Assembly: GCA_016720425.1 (NCBI GenBank)
Contig: JADKKQ010000015.1
Span: 14,323-78,322, forward strand
DNA: 64,000 nucleotides
Reading direction: 5' to 3'
DNA from: Betaproteobacteria bacterium
Lineage (GTDB): Bacteria; Pseudomonadota; Gammaproteobacteria; Burkholderiales; Casimicrobiaceae
Program-made: the position numbers and the translations under genes
The notes under the pieces: model-generated
The model's input: only the letters and a program-made list of their open reading frames with translations
Told to the model about the DNA's origin: nothing
The model's database searches: none
Shown: positions 17,829 through 30,633 of the stretch, in pieces
Layout: every line of letters starts with the position of its first letter
Numbering within the stretch: position 1 is the stretch's first letter

Positions 17829-18641
17829 TCAGCCGCGCGCCGGCGGCGCTCGCTCGGAGCCTGCCCGCGCCGCCACCCGCGCCGCGGGATCCTGCCGGAA
17901 GAACTGGACGTAGAGCTCGTACAGGCCGCGATACTCGCGCCGAAAGCACAGCGGATCGGCGAAGAACACCTCGGCCAGCACGGCGAAGAACTCGGCCGGG
18001 CTCTCGGCCGCGTAGGGGTCGATGTGCGTGTGCCGGCCGAGCTGCACGCGAGCACGGAAGTGCGCGTAGGCGGCGTCGAGCCGGGTCGTCCAGGTGCGCA
18101 GCGACAGCCCCGGCGGCAGCGGCGGGCAGCCGTTCGCGTCGCCGCCGCGCATGTCGAGCTTGTGCGCGAATTCGTGGATCACGAGGTTCATCCCGGCGGT
18201 GTCCCAGTCGCCGCTGGCGGCGACGTCGGGCCAGGACAGCGCCACCGGCCCGTGCGGCATCGCTTCGCCGGCGAGCGGCCCCTCCTGCCGGTGCACGACC
18301 CCCGCCTCGTCCTCGTATTCCCACCCCGGGACGAACTCGTCGGGATAGACGATGACGTTCTCGAAGTCGTCGTACCAGGCGAGATCGAGCTCGAGGATCA
18401 GCACGCAGGCCTGGATGGCGATGATCACGCGCTGCAGCGGCGTCACCTCGTGGCCGCGCGCGCCGACGATCGCCTTGGCGTCGAGAAACAGCACCACCAG
18501 CGCGCGCAGGCGATCGATCTCGCCGGCGTCGTAGAGGTCGAGGAACGGCAGCGTGGCGCAGGCCTCGTGCCACAGGGCGTCGGGGATCGCGGCGCCCTTC
18601 AGCACCCGCTCGCGACGCCACTTGCGAAGCAGACCGAACAC
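17829..18641 (-). CDS. mtfA: zinc peptidase MtfA
   Basis: M90-family metallopeptidase. The E. coli homologue binds the Mlc repressor and so influences glucose uptake. The GTG at 18641 (VFGLLRKWRRERV) gives 270 aa, matching the family. The metal site HEFAHKLDM is near residue 150 and a downstream Glu-rich segment, AESPAEFFAVLAEVFF, supplies further conserved acidic residues. It lies 23 bases after rmuC on the same strand, so they are probably co-transcribed. Confidence 0.93.
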   Translation of the reverse strand: MFGLLRKWRRERVLKGAAIPDALWHEACATLPFLDLYDAGEIDRLRALVVLFLDAKAIVGARGHEVTPLQRVIIAIQACVLILELDLAWYDDFENVIVYPDEFVPGWEYEDEAGVVHRQEGPLAGEAMPHGPVALSWPDVAASGDWDTAGMNLVIHEFAHKLDMRGGDANGCPPLPPGLSLRTWTTRLDAAYAHFRARVQLGRHTHIDPYAAESPAEFFAVLAEVFFADPLCFRREYRGLYELYVQFFRQDPAARVAARAGSERAPPARG

Positions 18642-18664
18642 GGGACCTGCGCCGCCCGCCCCGG

Positions 18665-20041
18665 TCAGGGCGTCCCGGCGCCGTCGTCGGCGCCCGGCGC
18701 GATGCTGCCGATGATCCGCACGGCGTCGTGCTCGGGCAGCGACTCGACGTCGCGCAGGTGGCGCTCGATCGCCCGCGTGCGCACGCCCGCGTCCTCGATC
18801 GTGCGGCTCGCCTGGTCGATCTTGTCCTTGGTCTTCGCCAGCACGTCGCCGAAACGGTGGAACTCGGTCTTGACCGCGCCGAGGATCTTCCACACCTCGC
18901 TCGAGCGCTGCTCGATCGCCAGCGTGCGGAAGCCCATCTGCAGGCTGTTGAGCAGCGCCGCCAGATTCATCGGGCCGCAGAGCAGCACCCGCTGCTCGCG
19001 CTGCAGCGTGTCGGCGAACCCCGGGCGCGCCATCATCTCGGCGTAGAGCCCCTCGGTCGGCACGAACAGGATGGCGAAATCGGTGGTGTGCGGCGGCTCG
19101 ACGTACTTGTCGCGGATCTTCTTCGCCTCGTTGCGGAAGAACTCGTCCAGCGCCTTGCGGCTCGCGTCCATGACCGCGAGATCGGCGCGCTCCGTCGCGT
19201 CCTGCAGCCGCTGCCAGTGGTCGAGCGGGAACTTGGCGTCGATCGGCAGCCAGCACGGCACCCCGGCGTCGCCCTTGCCCGGCAGGCGGATCGCGAACTC
19301 GACGCGATCAAAGCTGCCCGGCCGGGTGGCGACGTTGGCGGCGTACTGCGCCGGCGTCAGCATCTCCGCCAGCAGCGTCGCGAGCTGCACCTCGCCCCAG
19401 CCGCCGCGGGTCTTGACGTTGGCCAGCACGCGCTTCAGGTCGCCGACGCCGGCGGCGAGCGTCTGCATCTCGCCCAGCCCCTTGTGCACCTGCTCCAGCC
19501 GGTCCGACACCTGCTTGAACGACGCCCCGAGCCGCTGCTCCAGCGTCGCCTGCAGCTTCTCGTCGACGGTGGCGCGGATCTCGTCGAGCTTCCTCGCGTT
19601 CTCGTCGCGCATGACGTCGAGCCGCTGCTCGACCGTCGCGCGCACGGCTTCCAGGCGCTCCTGGTTCGTGCGTGTGAGCTCGGCGAGGCGCAGTCCAAAG
19701 TGCTGCATCTGCTCGCCCTGCCCCGAGGCCATGCCGGCGAGCTGCTGCTGCAGCGACTGGGAAAAGCGCGCGAGGTTGGTCGCGAGCTCGGCGCGCGCCG
19801 CGACCGCCGCCGCCGCGCTCTCGCTGCGCGCGGTGGCGAGGTCGCCGCGCACGTCGCGCTCGAGGTTCGACGACTGCGCCGCGAGGGCCTCGACGCGGGC
19901 GCGCAGCTCCCCGGCTTCCCGCGCCGCCGCGTCGCGGGCGGCGACCAGCGCGCCCAGCCGCGACCAGGCGAGCGCCAGCAGCACCGCCAGCCCGATGCAG
20001 CAGGCCAGCACGGCAATGGGAAAGAGCAGCGGATCGATCAT
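18665..20041 (-). CDS. rmuC: DNA recombination protein RmuC
   Basis: RmuC family, linked to limiting inverted-repeat recombination. The protein is 458 aa. It has one N-terminal membrane segment (about 6-26), then a long coiled coil rich in Ala, Arg, Glu and Gln to about residue 190. The conserved RmuC nuclease-like domain follows, with LKRVLANVKTRGGWGEVQL near 203-221, CWLPIDAKFPLDHW near 263-276 and VPTEGLYAEM near 326. The gene precedes mtfA and follows typA on the minus strand. Confidence 0.95.
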   Translation of the reverse strand: MIDPLLFPIAVLACCIGLAVLLALAWSRLGALVAARDAAAREAGELRARVEALAAQSSNLERDVRGDLATARSESAAAAVAARAELATNLARFSQSLQQQLAGMASGQGEQMQHFGLRLAELTRTNQERLEAVRATVEQRLDVMRDENARKLDEIRATVDEKLQATLEQRLGASFKQVSDRLEQVHKGLGEMQTLAAGVGDLKRVLANVKTRGGWGEVQLATLLAEMLTPAQYAANVATRPGSFDRVEFAIRLPGKGDAGVPCWLPIDAKFPLDHWQRLQDATERADLAVMDASRKALDEFFRNEAKKIRDKYVEPPHTTDFAILFVPTEGLYAEMMARPGFADTLQREQRVLLCGPMNLAALLNSLQMGFRTLAIEQRSSEVWKILGAVKTEFHRFGDVLAKTKDKIDQASRTIEDAGVRTRAIERHLRDVESLPEHDAVRIIGSIAPGADDGAGTP

Positions 20042-20144
20042 CGCGCGGCGAGTTTACCTCGCGCCGGGCGGGTCGGTGCCGGCAGCGGAAACCTCCGCAC
20101 GGAAGCACCCGACGCGGCCGGCGTCACGGGCGGAGGGCGACGGG

Positions 20145-22000
<1,856 letters not shown>

Positions 22001-22069
22001 GATGGCGGGCCGGGTCTCTCTGGGGGCGTGCGGGATGGCCACGGAACTCCCCGCGGCGGGCAACCCGAA

Positions 22070-22135
22070 ATTATAGCCCGAAAGTGGCTGAGGACGCCAC
22101 GAATATTTCGCCAAATCCGAAACTTACGCTATAAT
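22070..22135. promoter_or_regulatory. divergent -10 boxes for typA and rhlE
   Basis: The 311-base typA-rhlE spacer holds two perfect TATAAT hexamers facing away from each other: minus strand at 22075-22070 for typA, and plus strand at 22130-22135 for rhlE with a weak TTCGCC 17 bases upstream. The rhlE transcript would have a leader of about 170 bases. Nothing else was recognised in the spacer. Confidence 0.55.
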
Positions 22136-22311
22136 CCGGCCTCGGGCGGCCGTTCCGGTCACCGCCCAACTCGCTACGGACCGGGATCGACCGCGGCAAC
22201 GCTCTCCCGAGCCGCCCACGGCGTCGTCTCCCCCTCCTTCCAGCGCCCATCCAGTCATCCGCAGCCTGGACCGGAAATCCCGCAGGGGATGGGCCGCGTT
22301 CAGGAGTTGCA

Positions 22312-23835
22312 ATGCACGCAACGAGCTTCGACGAGCTCGGCCTGCGGCCCGAATTGCTGCGGGCCGTGGCCGAAGCCGGCTATACCGTTCCCACCCCCAT
22401 CCAGGCGCAGGCGATCCCCGTGATCATGGCCGGCCGCGACGTCATGGGCGGCGCCCAGACCGGCACCGGCAAGACGGCGGGCTTCGCGCTGCCGATCCTG
22501 GAGAAGCTGGCGCCGATGGCCAACAGCAGCCCTTCGCCGGCGCGGCACCCGGTACGGGCGCTGATCCTCACCCCGACGCGCGAACTCGCGATCCAGGTCG
22601 AGGAAGCGGTCCGCACCTACGCCAAGTACACCAACCTGCGCTCGACGGTCGTCTACGGCGGCGTCGACATCAAGCAGCAGCTGGCGATCGTGCGCGCCGG
22701 CGTCGAGATCCTGGTCGCCACGCCCGGCCGGCTGCTCGACCACATCGAGCACAAGAGCGTCTATCTGGGACAGGTCGAGATCTTCGTGCTGGACGAGGCC
22801 GACCGCATGCTGGACATGGGCTTCATCCCCGACATCAAGCGCATCATGGCGCTGCTGCCGGTGACCGCCAAGCGGCAGAACCTGCTGTTCTCGGCCACGT
22901 TTTCCGGCGAGATCAAGAAGCTCGCCGACGCGCTGCTCAACGCGCCGCAGCTGATCGAGGTCGCCAAGCGCAACACCGCCGCGGAAACCGTGTCCCAGTG
23001 CGCCTACCGCGTCGCCAGCGAAGCCAAGCGCGGCCTGCTCGAGCACCTGGTGCGCTCGCGCAACCTCAACCAGGTGCTCTGCTTCGTGCGCACCAAGCAC
23101 GGCGCGTCGCGGCTCGCGCGGCAGCTGGAAAAGGACGGCCTCATCACCTCGGCGATCCACGGCGACAAGGACCAGAAGGCACGGCTGGAGGCGCTCGAAG
23201 CGTTCAAGGCCGGCAAGCTGCAGGTGCTGGTCGCCACCGACGTCGCCGCCCGCGGCCTCGACATCGACGACCTGCCGCTGGTCGTCAACTACGAGATGCC
23301 CTACGTCCCCGAGGACTACATCCACCGCATCGGCCGCACCGGTCGTGCCGGCGCGGCCGGCGAGGCGATCTCGTTCGTCGCTCCCGACGAGGAGCGGTTG
23401 CTGTCCGAGATCGAGCGCCTGCTGAAGAAGGCGGTGCCGATCGTCGTGCCCGAGGGTTTCGATCCGGCGGCCGGCAGCCGACGCGACCACGGCGAGCGCA
23501 GCGAGCGCGGCCCGAGGCACGCCCGTCCGACGCACGAAGCGCGCGCCCCGCGGGCGGAGCGTGCGCCGCGCGACGAAACCCGAGCGGAGCGTCCCCCGCG
23601 CGACGAAACCCGAGCGGAACGGCCGCCGCGCGAGGACCCCCGCATCGCGCGCGAACTGGCCTATGCGCTCAACCCCGACCAGCCGCTGCCCGAGCCGAGC
23701 GCGGCCGCGAGCGGCGACACGCGCAGCCCCCCGCGCCCCACCCGTCCCGGCTTCGGTCACGGCCGGCCGGTGCCGGCGCTGCTGATGAAGCGCGCCACCC
23801 CGCCCGCACCGCCAGCCGAACCCGACAGCGCCTGA
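22312..23835 (+). CDS. rhlE: DEAD-box RNA helicase, RhlE type
   Basis: ATP-dependent RNA helicase, 507 aa, in RNA and ribosome metabolism. The start ATG 22312 has CAGGAG seven bases upstream. Motifs in order are the Q motif (PTPIQAQAIP), AQTGTGKT (motif I, near 45), PTRELA (Ia), TPGRLLD (Ib), DEAD (II, near 162), SAT (III), and the C-terminal helicase motifs VATDVAARGLDI and HRIGRTGRAG. The tail after about residue 390 is Arg/Pro-rich and has a ten-residue repeat, PRDETRAERP, in slightly more than two copies. Such tails bind RNA. The gene has its own promoter with a long leader. Confidence 0.95.
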   Translation: MHATSFDELGLRPELLRAVAEAGYTVPTPIQAQAIPVIMAGRDVMGGAQTGTGKTAGFALPILEKLAPMANSSPSPARHPVRALILTPTRELAIQVEEAVRTYAKYTNLRSTVVYGGVDIKQQLAIVRAGVEILVATPGRLLDHIEHKSVYLGQVEIFVLDEADRMLDMGFIPDIKRIMALLPVTAKRQNLLFSATFSGEIKKLADALLNAPQLIEVAKRNTAAETVSQCAYRVASEAKRGLLEHLVRSRNLNQVLCFVRTKHGASRLARQLEKDGLITSAIHGDKDQKARLEALEAFKAGKLQVLVATDVAARGLDIDDLPLVVNYEMPYVPEDYIHRIGRTGRAGAAGEAISFVAPDEERLLSEIERLLKKAVPIVVPEGFDPAAGSRRDHGERSERGPRHARPTHEARAPRAERAPRDETRAERPPRDETRAERPPREDPRIARELAYALNPDQPLPEPSAAASGDTRSPPRPTRPGFGHGRPVPALLMKRATPPAPPAEPDSA

Positions 23836-23874
23836 GAGGCTTTCGACCGCGCCCGGCTCTCTCCCCGGTGACAC

Positions 23875-25749
<1,875 letters not shown>

Positions 25750-25801
25750 GGGCGCCCGGCCCGTTTGTCTTCCTCTTCCGTACGACGCAGGAGTCACCAC
25801 G

Positions 25802-27340
25802 ATGAAAACGCTGTTCCGCTCCGTCCTCCTCGGCACCGCGGCCGTCGCCGCCCTGGCCGCCGGCCCGACCCACGCGGCGAAGGACGTCGTCTTCGCCGTC
25901 GCCTCGACCTTCACGACCACCGACCCCTACGACGCCAACGACACGCTGTCGCAGGCGATGGCCAAGTCGTTCTACCAGGGGCTCTACGGCTTCGACAAGG
26001 ACATGAAGATGATCCCGGTGCTGGCCGAGAGCCACGAGGTCACCAAGGACGGGCTCGTCTACACGTTCAAGCTGCGGAAGGGCGTCAAGTTCCACGACGG
26101 CACCGACTTCAAGGCCGACGCGGTCAAGGCCAACTTGGACCGGGTGACCAACCCCGACAACAAGCTCAAGCGCTACAGCCTGTACAACAACATCGCCAAG
26201 ACCGAGGTCGTCGACGACTACACGGCACGGGTCACGCTGAAGACGCCGTTCTCGGCCTTCGTCAACCAGCTCGCGCATCCGTCGGGCGTGATGATCAGCC
26301 CGGCGGCGCTCAAGAAGTACGGCAAGGACATCGCCTTCAACCCGGTGGGCACCGGGCCGTTCAAGTTCGTCGAGTGGAAGCAGACCGACTACCTCAAGGT
26401 GGCGAAGTTCGACGGCTACTGGAAGAAGGGCCTGCCGAAGGTCGACACCATCACCTGGAAGCCGGTGATCGACAACAACTCGCGCAGCGCGGTGATGCAG
26501 ACCGGCGAGGCGCACTTCACGTTCCCCGTCCCCTACGAGCAGGTCGACACGCTGAAGGCCAAGGCCGATCTTGAAGTCGTTGCCGCGCCGTCGATCGTCC
26601 ACCGCTACATGTCGATGAACGTGCAGCACAAGCCCTTCGACAACCCCAAGGTGCGGCAGGCGATCAACTACGCGATCAACAAGGAGGCGCTGGCGAAGGT
26701 CGCGTTCAACGGCTTCGCCTTCCCGGCCGAGGGTGCCACGCCCGGTGGGGTCGCGTACCACGTGAAGACCGGACCGTGGCCGTACGACGTGGCGAAGGCG
26801 AAGGCGCTGCTGGCCGAGGCCGGCTACCCGAACGGCTTCGAGACCGAGCTGTGGTCCGCGTACAACCACAGCACCGCGCAGAAGGTGATCCAGTTCCTGC
26901 AGCAGCAGCTGGCCCAGGTGGGCATCAAGGCCAAGATCCTGGCGCTCGAGGCCGGGACGCGGGTCGAGAAGGTCGAGAGCTGGCAGGATCCCGCCACCGC
27001 GCCGATCCGCCTCTACTACGTCGGCTGGTCGAGCTCGACCGGCGAGGCCGACTGGGCGCTGCGCCCGCTGCTCTACGGCGAGTCCGCGCCACCGCGCCTC
27101 TTCAACACCGCGTACTACAAGAACGCGAAGGTCGACGCCGCGATCAAGGGCGCGCAGCTCACCACCGACTCCGCCGAGAAGGCGAAGCTCTACAAGGAAG
27201 CGCAGGAAGAGATCTGGAAGGACGCGCCCTGGGCCTTCCTCGTCACCGAGCGGCTGCTGTCGGTCAACAACAAGAAGCTCTCGGGCGTCCACGTGATGCC
27301 GGATGCGTCGTTCGCGTTCGAGGAAGCCGACCTCAAGTAG
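25802..27340 (+). CDS. gsiB: glutathione-binding periplasmic protein GsiB
   Basis: Periplasmic solute-binding protein of the peptide family, 512 aa, feeding the Gsi importer. A typical signal peptide ends near residue 26 (GPTHAA). It resembles E. coli GsiB along its whole length: TTDPYDANDTLSQAMAKSFYQGL near 38-60, NPVGTGPFKFVEW near 180, MNVQHKPFDNPKVRQAINYAIN near 274 and YYVGWSSSTGEADWALRPL near 400. A leader of about 50 bases separates it from gsiA. A REP-rich spacer follows before gsiC, so expression of gsiB may be uncoupled from the permease genes. Confidence 0.95.
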   Translation: MKTLFRSVLLGTAAVAALAAGPTHAAKDVVFAVASTFTTTDPYDANDTLSQAMAKSFYQGLYGFDKDMKMIPVLAESHEVTKDGLVYTFKLRKGVKFHDGTDFKADAVKANLDRVTNPDNKLKRYSLYNNIAKTEVVDDYTARVTLKTPFSAFVNQLAHPSGVMISPAALKKYGKDIAFNPVGTGPFKFVEWKQTDYLKVAKFDGYWKKGLPKVDTITWKPVIDNNSRSAVMQTGEAHFTFPVPYEQVDTLKAKADLEVVAAPSIVHRYMSMNVQHKPFDNPKVRQAINYAINKEALAKVAFNGFAFPAEGATPGGVAYHVKTGPWPYDVAKAKALLAEAGYPNGFETELWSAYNHSTAQKVIQFLQQQLAQVGIKAKILALEAGTRVEKVESWQDPATAPIRLYYVGWSSSTGEADWALRPLLYGESAPPRLFNTAYYKNAKVDAAIKGAQLTTDSAEKAKLYKEAQEEIWKDAPWAFLVTERLLSVNNKKLSGVHVMPDASFAFEEADLK

Positions 27341-27371
27341 ACCGGGCGGAACCGCTCGGAATTCGGGGTCT

Positions 27372-27625
27372 GTGGGAGCGGCTTCAGCCGCGAACGGCAA
27401 CGTCGCAACACGACGGCGTTCGCGCCTGAAGGCGCTCGACAAAACCTTTGCCCATACCCCGCCTTGTGGGAGCGGCTTCAGCCGTGAATCGCCGAATGCT
27501 TGTTCGCGCCTGAAGGCGCTCCTACAAGCATATGCCGCTGTTTTTCGTGGGAGCGGCTTCAGCCGCGAAGGGTTGCACCGCAAGCACACGCGACCGCTTT
27601 TCGTAGGAGCGGCTTCCGCCGCGAA
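27372..27625. repeat. cluster of six REP elements
   Basis: The gsiB-gsiC spacer (27341-27685) has no gene but six related palindromic units of about 23 bases, consensus GTGGGAGCGGCTTCAGCCGCGAA. Four are on plus (27372-27394, 27466-27488, 27547-27569, 27603-27625) and two are inverted (27418-27439, 27502-27525). Opposed pairs such as the first two could fold into large hairpins. The units resemble the REP elements of gammaproteobacteria. No RAYT transposase is in this window. Confidence 0.92.
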
Positions 27626-27685
27626 CGGAGACGCATGAGCCACACCCTTCGGGCCTGAACACCCTTCTGCGCGCAGGCAAACCCT

Positions 27686-28606
27686 TTGCTGCAATACATC
27701 GCCAAGCGGCTCGCGGGGCTCGCGCCGACGTTGTTCATCGTCGCGGTGCTGGTGTTCCTGTTCGTCCACCTGCTGCCGGGCGACCCGGCGCGGCTCGCCG
27801 CAGGCCAGGACGCGACGCCGGAGACGGTCGAGCTGGTCCGCCAGGACCTCGGTCTCGACAAGCCGCTGCCCGAGCAGTTCGCGCGCTTCGTCTCCGGGGC
27901 GCTGCGCGGCGATTTCGGCCGCTCGCTGCGCACCAAGCGGCCGGTCGGCACCGAGATCGCCGAGCGGTTCATGCCGACGTTCTGGCTGACGGTCACCAGC
28001 ATGTCGTGGTCGGTGATCTTCGGCATGGGCATCGGCGTGCTGTCGGCAGTCTGGCGCAATCGCTGGCCCGATCGCGTCGGCATGACGCTCGCGGTCTCCG
28101 GCATTTCGTTTCCCGCGTTCGCGCTGGGCATGGTGCTGATGGAGGTCTTCGCCGTCCAGCTCAACTGGCTGCCCACCGTCGGCGCGGACAGTTGGCGGCA
28201 CTACGTCCTGCCGTCGCTGACGTTGGGCGCGGCGGTGGCGGCGATCATGGCGCGGTTCACGCGCTCGTCGTTCGTCGACATCCTGCAGGAGGACTACATC
28301 CGCACCGCGCGCGCCAAGGGCCTGCCGGAGAGCGCCGTGGTCGCCAAGCACGGGCTGCGCAACGCGCTGATCCCGGTGGTGACGATGATGGGCCTGCAGT
28401 TCGGCTTCCTGCTCGGCGGCTCGATCGTCGTCGAGGTGGTGTTCAACTGGCCGGGCCTCGGGCGCCTGCTGGTCGACGCGGTCGGCATGCGCGACTATCC
28501 GGTGATCCAGGCGCTGGTGCTGCTGTTCTCGCTCGAGTTCATCCTCATCAACCTGATCGTCGACGTGCTGTACGGGCTGATCAACCCGACGATCCGCTAC
28601 CGCTGA
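27686..28606 (+). CDS. gsiC: glutathione importer permease GsiC
   Basis: Inner membrane permease, 306 aa, of the Gsi ABC importer. A TTG start at 27686 gives MLQYIAKRLAGLAPTLFIVA, which matches E. coli GsiC. There are six membrane segments and the ATPase-contact loop EDYIRTARAKGLPESAVVAKHGLRNA near residues 205-230. It has a poor ribosome site and follows the REP cluster. Its stop overlaps the gsiD start (TGATG). Confidence 0.94.
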   Translation: MLQYIAKRLAGLAPTLFIVAVLVFLFVHLLPGDPARLAAGQDATPETVELVRQDLGLDKPLPEQFARFVSGALRGDFGRSLRTKRPVGTEIAERFMPTFWLTVTSMSWSVIFGMGIGVLSAVWRNRWPDRVGMTLAVSGISFPAFALGMVLMEVFAVQLNWLPTVGADSWRHYVLPSLTLGAAVAAIMARFTRSSFVDILQEDYIRTARAKGLPESAVVAKHGLRNALIPVVTMMGLQFGFLLGGSIVVEVVFNWPGLGRLLVDAVGMRDYPVIQALVLLFSLEFILINLIVDVLYGLINPTIRYR

Positions 28607-29491
28607 TGGCGACCACCGCCACCGTTGCCGGCAGCGAGCGCGTCCGCACGCCCTGGACCGAGGTCTGGCGCAAGTTCCGCCGCCAGCACGTGGCGCTCGC
28701 GGCGGGCGCCTTCGTCGTGCTGCTGGTGCTGGTGGCGGTCGTCGCGCCGGCGCTGGTGCCCTACGACGCCGAGAACTTCTTCGACTACGACCGGATCAAC
28801 GCGCCGCCCCTCGTGGCAACACTGGTTCGGCGTCGACCCGCTGGGCCGCGACATCTTCAGCCGCATCGTCATGGGCGCGCGCATCTCGCTGACCGCGGGC
28901 TTCGTCTCGGTCGCCGCGGGCGCGCTGGTCGGCACGCTGCTCGGCCTCGTCGCCGGCTACTACGAGGGCTGGTGGGACCGCGCGATCATGCGCCTCTGCG
29001 ACGTGCTGTTCGCGTTTCCCGGCATCCTGCTCGCCATCGGCATCGTCGCCATCCTGGGCAGCGGGATGGCCAACGTGATCATCGCGGTGGCGGTGTTCAG
29101 CATCCCGACCTTCGCCCGCCTGGTGCGCGGCAACACGCTCTCGCTCAAGCACCTCACCTACGTCGAGGCCGCGCGCAGCATCGGCGCCTCCGACGCGACG
29201 ATCATCCTGCGGCACATCTTCCCGGGCACGATCTCGGCGGTCGTGGTCTACTTCTCGATGCGCATCGGCACGTCGATCATCACCGCGGCGAGCCTGTCGT
29301 TCCTCGGCATGGGCGCGCAGCCGCCGACGCCCGAGTGGGGCGCGATGCTGAACGAGGCGCGGGCCGACATGATGACGGCGCCGCACGTCGCGATCTTCCC
29401 GGCGCTGGCGATATTCGTCACCGTGCTGGCCTTCAACCTGCTGGGCGACGGGCTGCGCGACGCCCTCGACCCCAAGATCGAGCAGAAATGA
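28606..29491 (+). pseudogene. gsiD: glutathione importer permease GsiD, frameshifted
   Basis: Second permease of the Gsi importer. The N-terminus (VRTPWTEVWRKFRRQH, then PYDAENFFDYD) and the remainder (SWQHWFGVDPLGRDIFSR to ALDPKIEQK) both match GsiD but lie in different frames. They join at a run of four C at 28807-28810. Removing one C restores INAPPSWQHWFG and a protein of about 294 aa. The rest, including the EAA-type loop YVEAARSIGASDATIILRHIFPG, is intact, so this looks like a homopolymer error or a very recent mutation. Confidence 0.92.
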
Positions 29492-29562
29492 GCGCCGCCG
29501 GGCCGTCCCAAGGCGCGAATTGCGCCCCCTCGGGGGGCAGCGAAGCGGCCGTGGCCGCGAGC

Positions 29563-29594
29563 GTGGGGGTACATCAATGTGGGGGTACATCAAT
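29563..29594 (+). repeat. perfect 16-bp tandem duplication at the dmpA start
   Basis: GTGGGGGTACATCAAT occurs twice head to tail (29563-29578, 29579-29594). The second copy runs into the dmpA ATG (29593-29595). It follows a GC-rich patch with a six-base stem (29524-29538), a type of spacer sequence common in Burkholderiales. The duplication moves the upstream ribosome-site region away from the start codon, so it may alter translation. Confidence 0.85.
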
Positions 29595-30633
29595 GAGCGA
29601 CCTGCCCCACATCGGCGACTTCCCGGCCGGCCCGCGACGCTCGATCAGCGACGTCGCCGGCGTCACCGTCGGCCACCGGACGATCGCGACCGGCCCGCTG
29701 CAGACCGGCGTCACCGTCGTCCGTCCGCACCTCGCCGACCCGTTCCTGCAGAAGCTGCCGGCAGCGGCGGTGGTCATCAACGGCTTCGGCAAGAGCGTCG
29801 GCCTCCTCCAGCTGAACGAGCTCGGCGTGCTGGAGACGCCGATCGCGCTCACCAACACCTTCGCCGTGGGCACCGTCGCCACCGCGCAGATTCGCTCGGC
29901 CATCGCCGCCAACCCCGGCATCGCGCGGACCACCACGTCGGTCAATCCGCTGGTGTTCGAGTGCAGCGACGCGTGGCTGTCCGACATGCAGGCGCTGGCG
30001 GTGACGGAGGACGACTACGCCGCCGCGCTGGCCGCCGCCGCGGTCGACTTCGAGCGCGGCTCGGTCGGCGCGGGACGCGGGATGTCCTGCTTCGGCCTCA
30101 AGGGCGGGATCGGCACCGCCTCCCGGCGCCTCGACAGCGACCGCCGCAGCGGCATCATCGGTGCGCTGGTGCTCGCCAATTTCGGCCGGCTGGAAAGCCT
30201 GACCATCGCCGGCCGGCGGATCGGCCCCGCCCTCGCGGCGCGGCTCGAGGGCGCCGCGCCGCAGCGGGACCAGGGCTCGGTCATCGTCGTGCTCGCGATC
30301 GACGCGCCGCTCGACCATCGGCAGCTGCGCCGCGTGGCGATGCGCGGCGCCGCCGGCATCGCCCGCACCGGCTCGTATTACGGTCACGGCAGCGGCGACA
30401 TCGTGGTCGCGTTCTCCACCGCCGAGCGCATTCCGCACGTCGCGGTGGGCACGGTGCTGTCCCGGCGCTGCCTGGTCGAGGCCGAGCTGGAGACGCTGTT
30501 CCGCGCCGCCGCCGACGTGACCGAGCAGGCGATCCTCGACGCGCTGTTCAGCGCCACCACCGTCACCGGTTTCGCCGGCCACACCCGCCACGCGCTGACC
30601 GAGATCGCGCCGGACTGGGCGACGCTGGGATGA
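29593..30633 (+). CDS. P1-family aminopeptidase, DmpA type
   Basis: S58/P1 peptidase of the DmpA family, 346 aa. These are self-cleaving N-terminal nucleophile-like hydrolases releasing N-terminal residues from small peptides or amides. The expected processing site is Gly228-Ser229 (DQGSVIVVLAIDAPL), where Ser229 becomes the nucleophile of the beta chain. Supporting segments are NGFGKSVGLLQLNELG near 63, GMSCFGLKGGIGTASRR near 163 and ARTGSYYGHGSGD near 257. It follows gsiD and overlaps rlmM (ATGA). In E. coli the isoaspartyl peptidase IaaA accompanies gsiABCD, so this enzyme may process imported glutathione or peptide. Confidence 0.9.
   Translation: MSDLPHIGDFPAGPRRSISDVAGVTVGHRTIATGPLQTGVTVVRPHLADPFLQKLPAAAVVINGFGKSVGLLQLNELGVLETPIALTNTFAVGTVATAQIRSAIAANPGIARTTTSVNPLVFECSDAWLSDMQALAVTEDDYAAALAAAAVDFERGSVGAGRGMSCFGLKGGIGTASRRLDSDRRSGIIGALVLANFGRLESLTIAGRRIGPALAARLEGAAPQRDQGSVIVVLAIDAPLDHRQLRRVAMRGAAGIARTGSYYGHGSGDIVVAFSTAERIPHVAVGTVLSRRCLVEAELETLFRAAADVTEQAILDALFSATTVTGFAGHTRHALTEIAPDWATLG

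Noticed and set aside
27372..27625. CRISPR array
   Set aside because: Units are palindromic and in both orientations with irregular spacing, and no cas genes are present. It is a REP cluster.
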